From Xiphydria camelus (taxonomy: Eukaryota; Arthropoda; Insecta; Hymenoptera; Xiphydriidae): a DNA stretch of 64,000 nucleotides. Shown here piece after piece: positions 11,828-21,258 of the stretch. A program made the translations under genes and the position numbers. The notes under the pieces were generated by a model, which was given only the letters and a program-made list of their open reading frames with translations, was not told where the DNA came from and made no database searches. The stretch spans positions 17,248,427 through 17,312,426 of the forward strand of contig OY783193.1 of NCBI GenBank assembly GCA_963678675.1, written 5' to 3'. The first letter of the stretch is position 1. The number at the start of each line of letters is the position of its first letter.

Positions 11828-12761
11828 TTTATATATTTGTAAATTACCTGAATAACGACATGTTTTCCATCAACCGCTCCAATGCAGTGTGGAAATTGAC
11901 ATTTATTTTCAAAGTCTCTAGCAATCTCTTCCCACTCAGCCAAAGTAGGTTCAGCGAGAAGAATTGATGATAATACCTCCCATAATGCTTTGCATGTTTC
12001 CAGGATGATATTCGAAATTGTTGGCTGTGCTATATAATATTGGTATTTCATGGACATCATTGAATCTCCAGTTGCTAAGTACCTGTAATAAACATCGTTA
12101 CAGTTATATTTTTCAACAATGAAAAATAAAATAAGAATACTCTTACAAAAACTGTATTCTTTACCTTAATGTTAGAAGTAAGCGTTCTTGTGGACAGATT
12201 GGCTCTCGAATGTACCTTTTCTTTTGAATGCGTGGTCCGACTAACAGAAGCAGCTCATCGAAACTTGTTTTAGACATTCGGCAGTAATTATGGAAAATCA
12301 CATCGCTTTCCAGTAGTCGAGGTATTGTGACATTAAATGCTCCGCATTCATTCCTTTGTTTCAAGAATGGAACTATCCAATGTCTCCTTCTTCGGTGCTT
12401 TTGAGGTTTTTGGAGGTTAATTATTGCAAGAGCAGCAGTAATCGCCAAACGTCGTCTCTGAACTTCTTTTTTGTAGTAATTGTTATACTGCTCACAGTAC
12501 TCGAAATAACCTTGTCTATAAGCATCATACTGTTGAATGCATGCGTTTTTTGATTTTTTTCTTATATGTATTTGTGCATTCATTTTACGTATACAATTAG
12601 TATCAAGTTCTGACGAATTATACAAACACCAATCTTTTACAGTACATATCCAACTTCACCGAAATATGCACAATACGTATCTACACACAATTGATCTTTA
12701 GGAAGTTTTACAGAAATTCTAGATTCTTTCTATATATAACACTTTCGGAACACTGTATGTA

Positions 12762-12969
12762 CACCCGGGGACACGGTATCTGTCGCTGGTGACTTTTTTT
12801 AAACGTTATTTTTAAACGTACTAACCAATGATTAATAATCCTCATGCTTTCATTAATGAGAGTAGACGCCACCGTAGCTAATGAGCGCATGAGAATTAAT
12901 TGTTCATTAGTTAGTACGTTTAAAAATAGCGTTTAAAAAAGTCAGCTACAGATACCGTGTCCCCGGGTG
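12762..12969. mobile_element. TA-flanked MITE, 208 bp, intact reference copy
   Basis: TIRs read CACCCGGGGACACGGTATC, with TA at 12760-12761 and 12970-12971 and a palindromic body. It serves as the empty reference for the solo LTR found in the copy at 3738-4761. It lies upstream of the Harbinger transposase start. Confidence 0.85.
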
Positions 12970-13492
12970 TACATACGTAATTATAAAACTGTCGCGCGAA
13001 CACCCTATTTCATTCCTCCGACAAAATATCTGCGACGGACTCCCCACCCAATTTTACCATAGCCAATCGGAGTGATTCGTCGCGCGCGACAATCCGTCGC
13101 GTCGCTGCAATGTAATATCAGGCTAACGCCGTACCGTCTATCGCCTTTGCCAGGCAAAGCCACATGTGTCGATTTTGCGAGGCTGGAGCGCCAGGCCGCC
13201 GTACGACTATCACTCACGCGGCGAGGCTCACTATTATCGCAACCTCAGTAAAACGCACTAATCTAGATATCATCTGTACATCGGTCGCAATAGCGAGGCA
13301 GGCGGTATGTTTTGGTGAATGGGGGTTACGAATGCGTTCGCAGTCCCACACATTTCCCTCAAAACTACCTCTCAGTGTATCTAATTGTAAACCACGGCTA
13401 CATCACGGAATTACTATATCTCTTTGAATTCAATATAATCACCAGTAATATTGTGAGTGCAGTATTAAATCATTTCAACTAACCGATACGGT

Positions 13493-13740
13493 TTAACACT
13501 TTCACTGCCGGTGCAGTTTTTCGGAAAATGTGCATGCCGCCGTTTCCACGATGTATACTGGTCTGGCCTTTATGGATATCATGTTCACAGTGCCGACATA
13601 ATTTTTTGAACATCCATAAAGGCCAGACCAGCATTGTATCGTGGAATAGCGGTATGCACATCTAGCAGGGTCTGCGTGACCGGCCGCTCGGCAAATCTCG
13701 CATCACGCACATGCTGCGTGACCGGCAGTCAAAGTGTTAA
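13493..13740. mobile_element. piggyBac-type MITE with TTAA TSD, empty site present in Hel-1 copy B
   Basis: Ends read TTAACACTTTCACTGCCGG and the complement of TTAACACTTTGACTGCCGG. Copy B reads GGTTTAAATCCACC across the same position (near 30515) without the element. Confidence 0.88.
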
Positions 13741-14061
13741 ATCCACCACTCTACGTTTTCGGTCACTATTCGTGTCACGCAGTAGTGCCTTCGGGATTTA
13801 CGACCTCGAGGAGATCTACTCTTGATCGCACATGTTATGGTTATTAACTTGAAACTGAAGAAAAATGACGCAAAAATCAATCGCTGTTTAGACTGTGCAG
13901 AGGGGGTCAGGTTTGTGTTGCTCGAGAGGGTTTCTTCGGGCGATGGAAGCTATTGTTCGTATTATGAGGCGACGCAGTGTCGCACCTCCACTAAGAGGAC
14001 TGTTTAGTCTCACCATAAATCTAGTGTTTAGGACCCTTTTTTGGGCGTATCCGTAAGATGA

Positions 14062-14800
14062 TATCCCCCACAAAAACAGATTCTCTGTAAAAAAAAGGCG
14101 GCATGTTCATTCAGTGCCAACAAAAATTGATACGTAAAATACTCTCCAAAAAAGATTTGAAATCAATTGAGATCGCCATGTTCAAGAGTTATATATAAAA
14201 AGTAAAAGGCATCATTTGAAAGGGAAATTATTGTAAATCAAGTGACTACAAAATTCGACTAAAAAAATTTATAAAAAAATTTTAATAAAAAAGAACTTGC
14301 CGCGTTTAAGTTTTCATATTTTGTCCACTATACCGAATAACTGGTAGTGCTTGGACGGTGTTAGAGTGATTCATAAATTGCACTGCCGAAGTCAAATTCA
14401 GAGAAATTCAGAAGGCCCCCGCCTGATCGGTTTCTCGTACGACATTCGGTATACTGGTGGTATCATATAAGTGTATGAATTTATTTAAAATCATAAGTGC
14501 ATAAACATCGAGTATAATTCTGTGTCTGAATTTTTTATTTTGAAGGGAAAAACGCGGCAAGTTCTTTTTTATAAAAATTTGTTTATAAATTTTTTTAGTC
14601 GAATTTTGTAATCACTTGATTTACAATAATTTCCCTTTCAAATGATGCCTTTTACTTTTTATATATAACTCTTGAACATGGCGATCTTAATTGATTTCAA
14701 ATCTTTTTTGGAGAGTATTTTACGTATCAATTTTTGTTGGCACTGAATGAACATGCCGCCTTTTTTTACAGAGAATCTGTTTTTGTGGGGGGATTTCACT
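14062..14800. mobile_element. Palindromic (foldback) element, about 0.73 kb
   Basis: Arms begin CCCCCACAAAAACAGATTC at both ends, and the inverted match continues for over 300 bp around a centre near 14430. There is no coding sequence. It is part of the insertion that splits Hel-1 copy A. Confidence 0.75.
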
Positions 14801-14861
14801 ACTTTTTGGAATTTATTCATGAGGAGAATACGTACATGTGTAGGAGAATAGCTTTTTATTA

Positions 14862-15000
14862 CTAAGTGTATTATTGCAGAACGAGTAGGTTAGAAGATTT
14901 TCATGAAGACTCACGATTTTCTGACATGTCATCTCGTACAGGTGAAACCGAAGAGGATCTAGCTCATGTCCTGTCCGTAAAAAGATGACTTTTAAGGTAC
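14862..15000 (+). repeat. Fragment of the element that ends the window
   Basis: The stretch GCAGAACGAGTAGGTTAGAAG through GTCCGTAAAAAGATGACT is nearly identical to 63160-63280. Confidence 0.8.
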
Positions 15001-15042
15001 AGGAATCATCGGTATCTCCTAAGCGCCGAGCGATATGTAACC

Positions 15043-15295
15043 CATTTGCTGGCGTGTATAGTGCGACTGACCCTGTATGTATGTTGTTACATACAATCTG
15101 TCCCTTTCAATACACGCCAGCGTAGCACATTGCATATCGGTTGGCGCCATCGGATCCAAGATGGTTCCCTAAAATTCCAATATGGTTCCCTAAAATTCCA
15201 AGATGGTTCCCTAAAATTCGGTGACAATACCGACAGCCGGTACTCGAACCACATAGCAGAGATTTGAACCAAATAGCAGGGACACGAACCAAATA
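15043..15295. repeat. Hairpin plus short tandem repeats
   Basis: GCTGGCGTGTAT and its complement flank 15049-15122. At 15163-15220 ATGGTTCCCTAAAATTCC is repeated three times, and at 15240-15292 CGAACCACATAGCAG-like units repeat three times. Confidence 0.7.
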
Positions 15296-15326
15296 GACGT
15301 TTCAGTCCGAAAAACATCGGTCATAT

Positions 15327-16945
15327 CAATAGTGGTGAATGTGACAGACGCTCTGACAGCTAGCTATTATCAAATCGTTAGGATTTTTTTTAAATAATCA
15401 AGATAGTGCACGGAAGCAGTGTCATTTTTCTCTGGTTGCTGGTGCATGAAGAGCAGGAAAGGAGACATCTGTATCTCGGAAGAAGTGCCATCAGATAAGT
15501 TACTTCCTAACTGACTGTCTTAACCTCATTTTCATCCCTTATACAGAACAAATATCTTTGTGGTTATTCTATTTTTTGTTTTCAGCGCCATACGAGAACG
15601 GGACGGATTGATGGAAATTTGATTTTTCTTCGCAGTCAAAAATCAACCTAGGTAGAAAAGAATTCTCTAGAATTGCGGTACAATGCCACGGTATGAATAT
15701 CAGGTTCTACCGACATGACATGCTTCGACAAGGTCTGTATCAACTTTAGCGGTATATTGGGGGCTCTGCACTAATCCTGTGGCACATTTTTCTATCTGGG
15801 AAAGCATATTATTATGGTAGTACAGCTGTGCAGCGTTTCGATAATATACCGTCTTCCCGTACTGACAGTATACATGCATTTTTTACCTCTAATATGCCGG
15901 AATTAAAAATCTCTAGAACTCTGCGGTACAATGCCACGGTAGGAATATCAAATTCTACCGACATGACATGCTTCGACAAGGTCTGTATCAACTTTAGCAT
16001 TATATTGGGGGCACTGCACTAATCCCGTGGCACATTTTTCTATCTGGGAAAGCCGTGGTAGAAAAGTAGGAGATACGATAGAATTGGATTACAATAATGA
16101 AGTAATTATTTTATTATCTTTTCTTTATCGATATATTCCCCCTTTCGTATTATCAAAAGTTCCAATTATATATTATCGGAACGCTGTACAGCTGTACTAC
16201 CATAATAATATGCTTTCCCAGATAGAAAAATGTGCCACAGGATTAGTGCAGTGCCCCCAATATACCGCTAAAGTTGATACAGACCTTGTCGAAGCATGTC
16301 ATGTCGGTAGAACCTGATATTCCTACCGTGGCATTGTACCGCAGAGAGTTCTAGAGATTTTTAATTCCGGCATATTGGAGGTAAAAAAAATGCATGTATA
16401 CTGTCAGTACGGGAAGACGGTATATTATCGGAACGCTGTACAGCTGTACTACCATAATAATATGCTTTCCCAGATAGAAAAATGTGCCACAGGATTAGTG
16501 CAGTGCCCCCAATATACCGCTAAAGTTGATACAGACCTTGTCGAAGCATGTCATGTCGGTAGAACCTGATATTCATACCGTGACATTGTACCGCAATTCT
16601 AGAGAATTCTTTTCTACCTAGGTTGATTTTTGACTGCGAAGAAAAATCAAATTTCCATCAATCCGTCCCGTTCTCGTATGGCGCTGAAAACAAAAAATAG
16701 AATAACCACAAAGATATTTGTTCTGTATAAGGGATGAAAATGAGGTTAAGACAGTAAGTTAGGAAGTAACTTATCTGATGCCACTTCTTCCGAGATACAG
16801 ATGTCTCCTTTCCTGCTCTTCATGCACCAGCAACCAGAGAAAAATGACACTGCTTCCGTGCACTATCTTGATTATTAAAAAAAAAATCCAAACGATTTGA
16901 TAATAGCTAGCTGTCAGAGCGTCTGTCACATTCACCACTATTGAG
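15327..16945. mobile_element. X-family foldback element with four copies of an internal 145-bp module
   Basis: Both ends carry AATAGTGGTGAATGTGACAG in opposite orientation, with arms of about 400 bp. A module running from GCGGTACAATGCCACGG to TTCTATCTGGGAAAG occurs at about 15670 and 15915 (direct) and at about 16195 and 16445 (inverted). Two overlapping minus or plus frames repeat the same 48 residues because of this; I do not consider them genes. Confidence 0.65.
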
Positions 16946-17527
16946 ATTCACTACTCCGATTACACTGAATTTTTACTTTTTATTAACAAGCGCGTCCGAG
17001 GATCGAAAAAATGCGAGGGAAATCGTTTCGCGAATGGAAATATTTTATTGATTTTGAAAAACAACTAAACATTCAAGGAATATATTCTCTCAAACACTCT
17101 TACATACATTTTTGATGGCGTATGCGTGTGGCCGCATCTGTGTACACATTTCCGACCATGGCCGAATACCGCCGAAGACAGGCGGAATTTTTGTGACATT
17201 TTTACATATATATATCGCCCGAGAAATCGGATTCTCGACTTTTGAGGGGCGAAGGGCGTGGCTTCGCGTTGCTAAGGAAAAATCTCTGTTAACATGTAAC
17301 TTACAACATTTACTCTGGTCTCTGTCGATAGAGAATAGTCGATTTATATGGCGTAACTAAGCATAGTTTTGGTTATAACCGTATATTTATTGAGAAAATT
17401 CGATGTTAAAATTGAGGGGTGAAGAGGGCAGACATTTTTCCTGTAAAGATACACGGGTGCTCGCGGCGACAGCGCTGGCGGCGTCGTTCTGACGACTTGA
17501 ATGAACATGCCGCGAGACACTACCGTG
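16946..17527 (+). repeat. Z repeat, copy 1
   Basis: It is nearly identical, inverted, to 50573-51172, ending in GACACTACCGTGTCTCTTGAT. In both places it directly abuts an X-family segment, so X and Z may be one element. Confidence 0.7.
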
Positions 17528-17873
17528 TCTCTTGATGAGAAGCCAGACTAGAGGGCGCAGAGTTACTTGTGAGTTGTTTGTATTTCGTTTGTACATTTTC
17601 AGTTTTCCGGATTTTACCGCGTCGAATGGCCGGCTATACAGAGCTCGTGTAATCTGCGATCGGAGTCGTGACCTTTCTCGAGTAACCGCCACGCATTACT
17701 GTACATTCTTTCGTGTGTGTGTGTGTGTATTAATTTATAATTATTGTTGCAAAAAAAACAACAGAACGGTCAAAAGAGTACAGTGACAGGCAACGTGTAA
17801 AATAAACTTTCAATTTCGTTAACGTCAATTAACACTGAACACTCTTTCGCGTTTGTGTCATATTAAAATTATT

Positions 17874-18184
17874 ATGGCAAAAACAGGAAAACAACGGGCA
17901 AAAGAGTTTCGTGACAGGCACCGTGTAAAGAAAACAATGACGAAGACACTACCTAAAACTGATGCAGAACGAAGTCGAAAATGGAGAGAGAAAATTAAAT
18001 TAACACAATAAAATATTGCTATATCTGCTAATGTAGATCAACACCAGTCCCAAACCCTGGAGAATGTAACAGATTTTCAAGTTCCTGGAGGATCCAATAT
18101 CGGTGAAAATACATCCAGTGAATATGATATTCCTTACACTACATTTTGTGCCCATAAAAAAATTCATATTGAATTCAACAACAA
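17874..18184 (+). pseudogene. Helitron-like protein N-terminus, in-frame stop
   Basis: ATG at 17874 opens 45 aa (MAKTGKQRAKEFRD... DAERSRKWREKIKL), ending in TAA at 18009-18011. The same frame stays open after the stop (NIAISANVDQHQSQ...) to the palindrome at 18185. Short basic N-termini with AERxRxWRE motifs are typical of Helitron Rep/helicase proteins. The Rep and helicase parts are absent. The copy B counterpart is at 29568-29732. Confidence 0.55.
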
Positions 18185-18407
18185 AAAACACAAAACGTGT
18201 GACCGCCACACGCGGAAGAAGTGAAACTTCGATATCAGTTTCTCTGAATTTGATTTCGGTGGTATTAGTTTCAATTGGCTCTATACAAGTCTTTTACAAT
18301 GCTTCTTCGTAGAGCCAATTGAAACTAATACCACCGGAATCAAATTCAGAGAAATTGATATCGAAGTTTCACTTCTTCCTCGTGTGGCGGCCACACGTTT
18401 TGTTTGT
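18185..18407. mobile_element. Palindromic MITE ending ACGTGTGGCCGCCACACG, copy 1
   Basis: Arms carry CGTGTGGCCGCCACACGC, GAAGAAGTGAAACTTCGAT and ATTTGATTCCGGTGGTA in inverse order. Further copies are at 28074-28290 and 29335-29555, and a stub at 41577-41600. Two of three full copies lie at the end of Hel-1 copies. Confidence 0.8.
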
Positions 18408-18580
18408 AACATATCTACTATTTCAAATCGGCCTGTGTGTGTACTTGACAGTATTACATCTTCCTGATCCTTCATGCGACGTCCTGAATTCATTTTGAAG
18501 TTTGCTTTACAATATTCTACAGCCGTGTGGCATGAAATGATATATTTCAGTAGGATGTAAACAAAATGAACGAACCACAC
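18408..18580 (-). pseudogene. Upstream coding piece of TE-0, unrecognised
   Basis: The minus-strand frame reads MKDQEDVILSSTHTGRFEIV and is cut at 18408 by the palindromic element. Position and strand fit it being the 5' part of the gene whose 3' part is at 1956-1109. I cannot assign a family. Confidence 0.3.
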
Positions 18581-19261
18581 AAGAATGCATACTACGGCAC
18601 TTGACTCCTGTCATGTGAAAATGACCGAGCACTTGCAGAAAGCGCCACCTATCTGCCTCTTTTTTTTACAGAATCTGAATTCCTGGCACTTTGCCAGAGT
18701 TTGATAGAATATAGTCGACGGCAGATAGAGAACCTATCTATAGAAATATCTCATTTTTCGGCAAATTGGCACTTAGCCCCTTTGTTACTTTTGCTCCTCA
18801 ATTAGTATCACCGCGATATACAGGGTGTAACAGAGTAAGTGTTACAACCCAGGTAGCACACTGACGTTAGAATAACGTCTCAAACGTCATTTTTTGGTCA
18901 GTATAGGGTTTCAGACGTCAGTTGTCGTAATATTAACGTCGCAGGGACGTCATATTTACGACGTACCTTGGACGTAAAAATTAAACGTCTTTTTGACGGA
19001 ACTTTTCCGTCATTTTTAATGACGAACAAGACTTACAATTAGAAAAATTTCCGTCTCCTGCATATATAGGGACTTTAAAATTTATTTGTGAATAAATGGA
19101 CAAAAATTGTAATTTGTTCAATTATTAAATCAATAAATTATTCATTTAGTCTCCAGAGTATGTTGAGCAAGTTATAAACTATACAGTTTATTAAAAAGCA
19201 CAGATTATTAAAGTAAATGAAAGACAATCAATTAATGTAGGATGAATAAACATTCATATAA

Positions 19262-19310
19262 TTATTTATTTATTTATTTATTTATTTATATTTATTTATT
19301 ATTTATTTCT
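19262..19310. repeat. (TTTA)n microsatellite
   Basis: Tandem TTTA units, also present at 25016-25050 in the sister copy. Confidence 0.9.
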
Positions 19311-19634
19311 TGCATAGACGAAAATTGATATTAGTATCAATTTGCGTCTATACAAGAATATTTATCAAAAGATACAATCATAAATTTAGAAAAATGTTGA
19401 GAAAAGAATAATACAATTATAAAATCTTATTTTTTCAAGCTCTTTCTTATTGAAAAGTAATATACATTTATTCATCAAACTTTATATATGAACACTAATA
19501 CATAGTAATAATATTTTTAACCACAGGAGCGCGCAGCAGATGAGGACTCGAGGACACCGACCGATCAACGAAGTTAAGCAGCGAAAAGTGCAGACACTAG
19601 CTGGATGGGTGACCGCTCACGATGAAAAGATATA

Positions 19635-19848
19635 CACTCGGCGTCTCGGATTCTGTCGCTGGTGACTTTTTTAAAATGTTATTTTTAAACGTACTAACCA
19701 ATGATTAATCAATTCTCATGCTTTTATTAACGAGAGTAGACACTACCGTAGCTAATGAGGGCATGAGAATTAATTGTTCATTGGTTAGTACGTTTAAAAA
19801 TAACATTTAAAAAAAAGTCACCAGCGACATAATCCGAGACGCCGGGTG
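19635..19848. mobile_element. TA-flanked MITE, empty site in sister element
   Basis: TIRs read CACTCGGCGTCTCGGATT, with TA at 19633-19634 and 19849-19850 and the GTCGCTGGTGAC body. The sister element reads GATGAAAAGATATACGTCAG at about 25370 with no insertion, which proves a TA duplication. Confidence 0.88.
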
Positions 19849-20461
19849 TACGTCAGACCTAACCTTTTAGAACCGTCATTTTTTTCGTCTTCACAACGTA
19901 CGGTAGAACGTCATTATTACGTGATTTGTCTGACGTCGTGTGGATGTGCAATTAAGCCGACTTTGCGACGTTAAAATGACGTCATATTTTTCGTCATCTG
20001 ACGTCAGAACTGACCTTCAAAAAACGTCATTTCGACGTTAGTGTGCTACCTGGGAAGTTACAACGTGAAACTGTAGATTGCTTATGAAAGAAGAAAAAGA
20101 TTTTTCCTCTTACAAAAATTTTCTGCAGGCTTTCGTTTTCGATATAGGGTAAAACATGAGTGTTAAATAAATGAAATATATTTGAGTTTGTACGCCAAGA
20201 AAAAAGGTAACCTGTCGCGTATGCAATTATATTTGGTCTAAAGCCCGTATAACCTTCAAGGGTTACTTGATTTTATAGCGGTAAATTCGAATATTCTATA
20301 CTAATTTAGGACTGCTATTCTAACGAGAAATAATGAGCGGATAAACTGTTAATTTATAACCTACCGTCAAGTATTAAATAACCTGTCTAATTCAAAGCGC
20401 ATTTAGTTTATTCTCTCTTAACTCTAGTTCATAGTTCAACTCGGGCATATAGTCCCGAACG

Positions 20462-20669
20462 TACCGGAAACAGGCTCTATCGTCTACTTTTTTAATGTTG
20501 GTATATTTGAGGAAAGTTATTACAAAAATCAATCCTTGTCACCTCTTCAATAAACTTATTTAATATTATCTGAAGATATTTGGTTTAAGTATTTTTTCAC
20601 ACGTCCCCCTAGTCTACATGTCTTGATTGCGAGGGGTCAAGTCACGGTATCTGTTTTTTAACAACGCGC
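20462..20669 (+). repeat. Y-family element, left part
   Basis: It matches the complement of 41370-41577 from AAACAGGCTCTATCGTC onward. It is continued at 23232-23365 after the TIR element inserted between the two parts. Confidence 0.75.
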
Positions 20670-20788
20670 GTGTCCACCAGATCGGGCCGACCAGAATCGG
20701 GCCGACCAGAATCGGGCCGATCGCTGGGCACTTGGGTATATCTATATATACCCAAGCTGTATATATAGATATACCCAAGCTGTATATA

Positions 20789-21251
20789 CAGGGTGTTCAT
20801 TTTAAAACTTACCACCCACGTTATCTGCGTAAAGAGACATATTTCTGAAAATCGCCGAGACACGTCAACAAAATTATTGAGGGGGAACATTTTTTATAAA
20901 AATTCGACGCCCCCCCCCCCTCAACCACCTGACTCCGGGGGCGGTAACCCCAATATTCTTAAATGGAACAGGGGGTCGAGTGATACCTCATTTTAACGTC
21001 AAATTTGAAAAGTAGGACGTCAAAATGTACACAATTAAAAGCCCTTTAAAATGAGGTATCACTCGACCCCCTGTTCCATTTAAGAATATTGGGGTTACCG
21101 CCCCCGGAGTCAGGTGGTTGAGGGGGGGGGCGTCGAATTTTTATAAAAAATGTTCCCCCTCAATAATTTTGTTGACGTGTCTCGGCGATTTTCAGAAATA
21201 TGTCTCTTTACGCAGATAACGTGGGTGGTAAGTTTTAAAATGAACACCCTG
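20789..21251. mobile_element. Palindromic CAGGGTG MITE, TA flanks
   Basis: It is almost perfectly palindromic: CAGGGTGTTCATTTTAAAAC at both ends, TA at 20787-20788 and 21252-21253, and a central loop near 21000-21050. The arms include a C-run/G-run pair. Confidence 0.88.
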
Positions 21252-21258
21252 TATAGAT

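Larger units (their letters stand above)
5202..12583 (-). pseudogene. PIF/Harbinger DDE transposase (HARBI1-like), split by a DNA transposon in its last exon
   Basis: Exon 1 (12583-12165) encodes the N-terminal region, with RRRRHWIVPFL and SFDELLLLVGP. Exon 2 (12082-11848) ends in GAVDGKHVVIQ, carrying the first catalytic Asp. Exon 3 starts at 9929 ([17 protein letters not shown]), breaks at 9851 and resumes at 5781 with NYRFRIVDIGAPGRQSDGG, the second Asp. It continues through GDEAFQL and ARRIVECSFGIL, with the catalytic Glu, and stops at 5202. Splice phases agree, and without the insertion and its TA duplication the gene totals 1311 nt, 436 aa. The only visible lesion is the insertion at 5782-9850. 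The enzyme would cut and rejoin element ends in the nucleus; as it stands it cannot be made whole. Confidence 0.9.
2128..13123. mobile_element. PIF/Harbinger transposon with TSD TAA, 11 kb through nested insertions
   Basis: Inverted repeats of more than 60 bp begin GCCTGATATTACATTGC at 2128 and end in the complement at 13123. They are flanked by TAA at 2125-2127 and 13124-13126, the TWA target typical of PIF/Harbinger. Copy B of the host Hel-1 lacks this insertion. The element encodes the standard two proteins convergently: a MADF protein (plus) and a DDE transposase (minus), with stop codons about 100 bp apart. Later insertions at 3738-4761, 5782-9850, 9986-11635, 11660-11827 and 12762-12969 account for most of its length. 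Confidence 0.92.
1957..18407 (+). mobile_element. Helitron-like element copy A (Hel-1), about 1.7 kb without insertions
   Basis: The start TGAAGTGAAACTT is shared with copy B (complement, ending 31195) and fragment C (41107). Matching segments are 1957-2127, 13124-13492, 13741-14055 and about 17528-18407, colinear with copy B at 31195-29335. The intervening DNA is Harbinger, a TTAA MITE and a composite insertion. Both copies contain a short basic ORF like the N-terminus of Helitron proteins, and both abut a palindrome of about 215 bp. The Helitron assignment rests on that ORF; the usual CTRR end was not identified. Confidence 0.55.
881..18804 (-). mobile_element. Outer DNA transposon (here TE-0), split by nested insertions
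   Basis: About 40 bp beginning TAATTGAGGAGCAAAAG at 881 recurs as its reverse complement ending at 18804, giving near-perfect terminal inverted repeats. Only about 1 kb between them is native. Minus-strand coding pieces occur at 18408-18580 and at 1956-1109; everything else is later insertion. The superfamily is not recognised. The TSD could be as short as TA or TAA and is not resolved. Confidence 0.6.
18848..20054. mobile_element. CCC...GGG-ended non-autonomous transposon, subterminal AACGTC/GACGTT repeats, copy 1
   Basis: TIRs read CCCAGGTAGCACACTGACG, flanked by AA on both sides. ACGTCAT/TGACGTC units are dense within 200 bp of each end. There is no ORF; the centre has TTTA repeats and a 19635-19848 MITE insertion. 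It is about 95% similar by eye to 24602-25597. Confidence 0.8.

Noticed and set aside
16027..16569. Two frames sharing NAVQLYYHNNMLSQIEKCAT and following residues
   Set aside because: They are copies of the duplicated 145-bp module of a foldback element, with no splice or family evidence.
20880..21150. C-run/G-run pair as a G-quadruplex or sequencing error
   Set aside because: It is explained as complementary arms of a palindromic MITE; length of the runs may still be imprecise.
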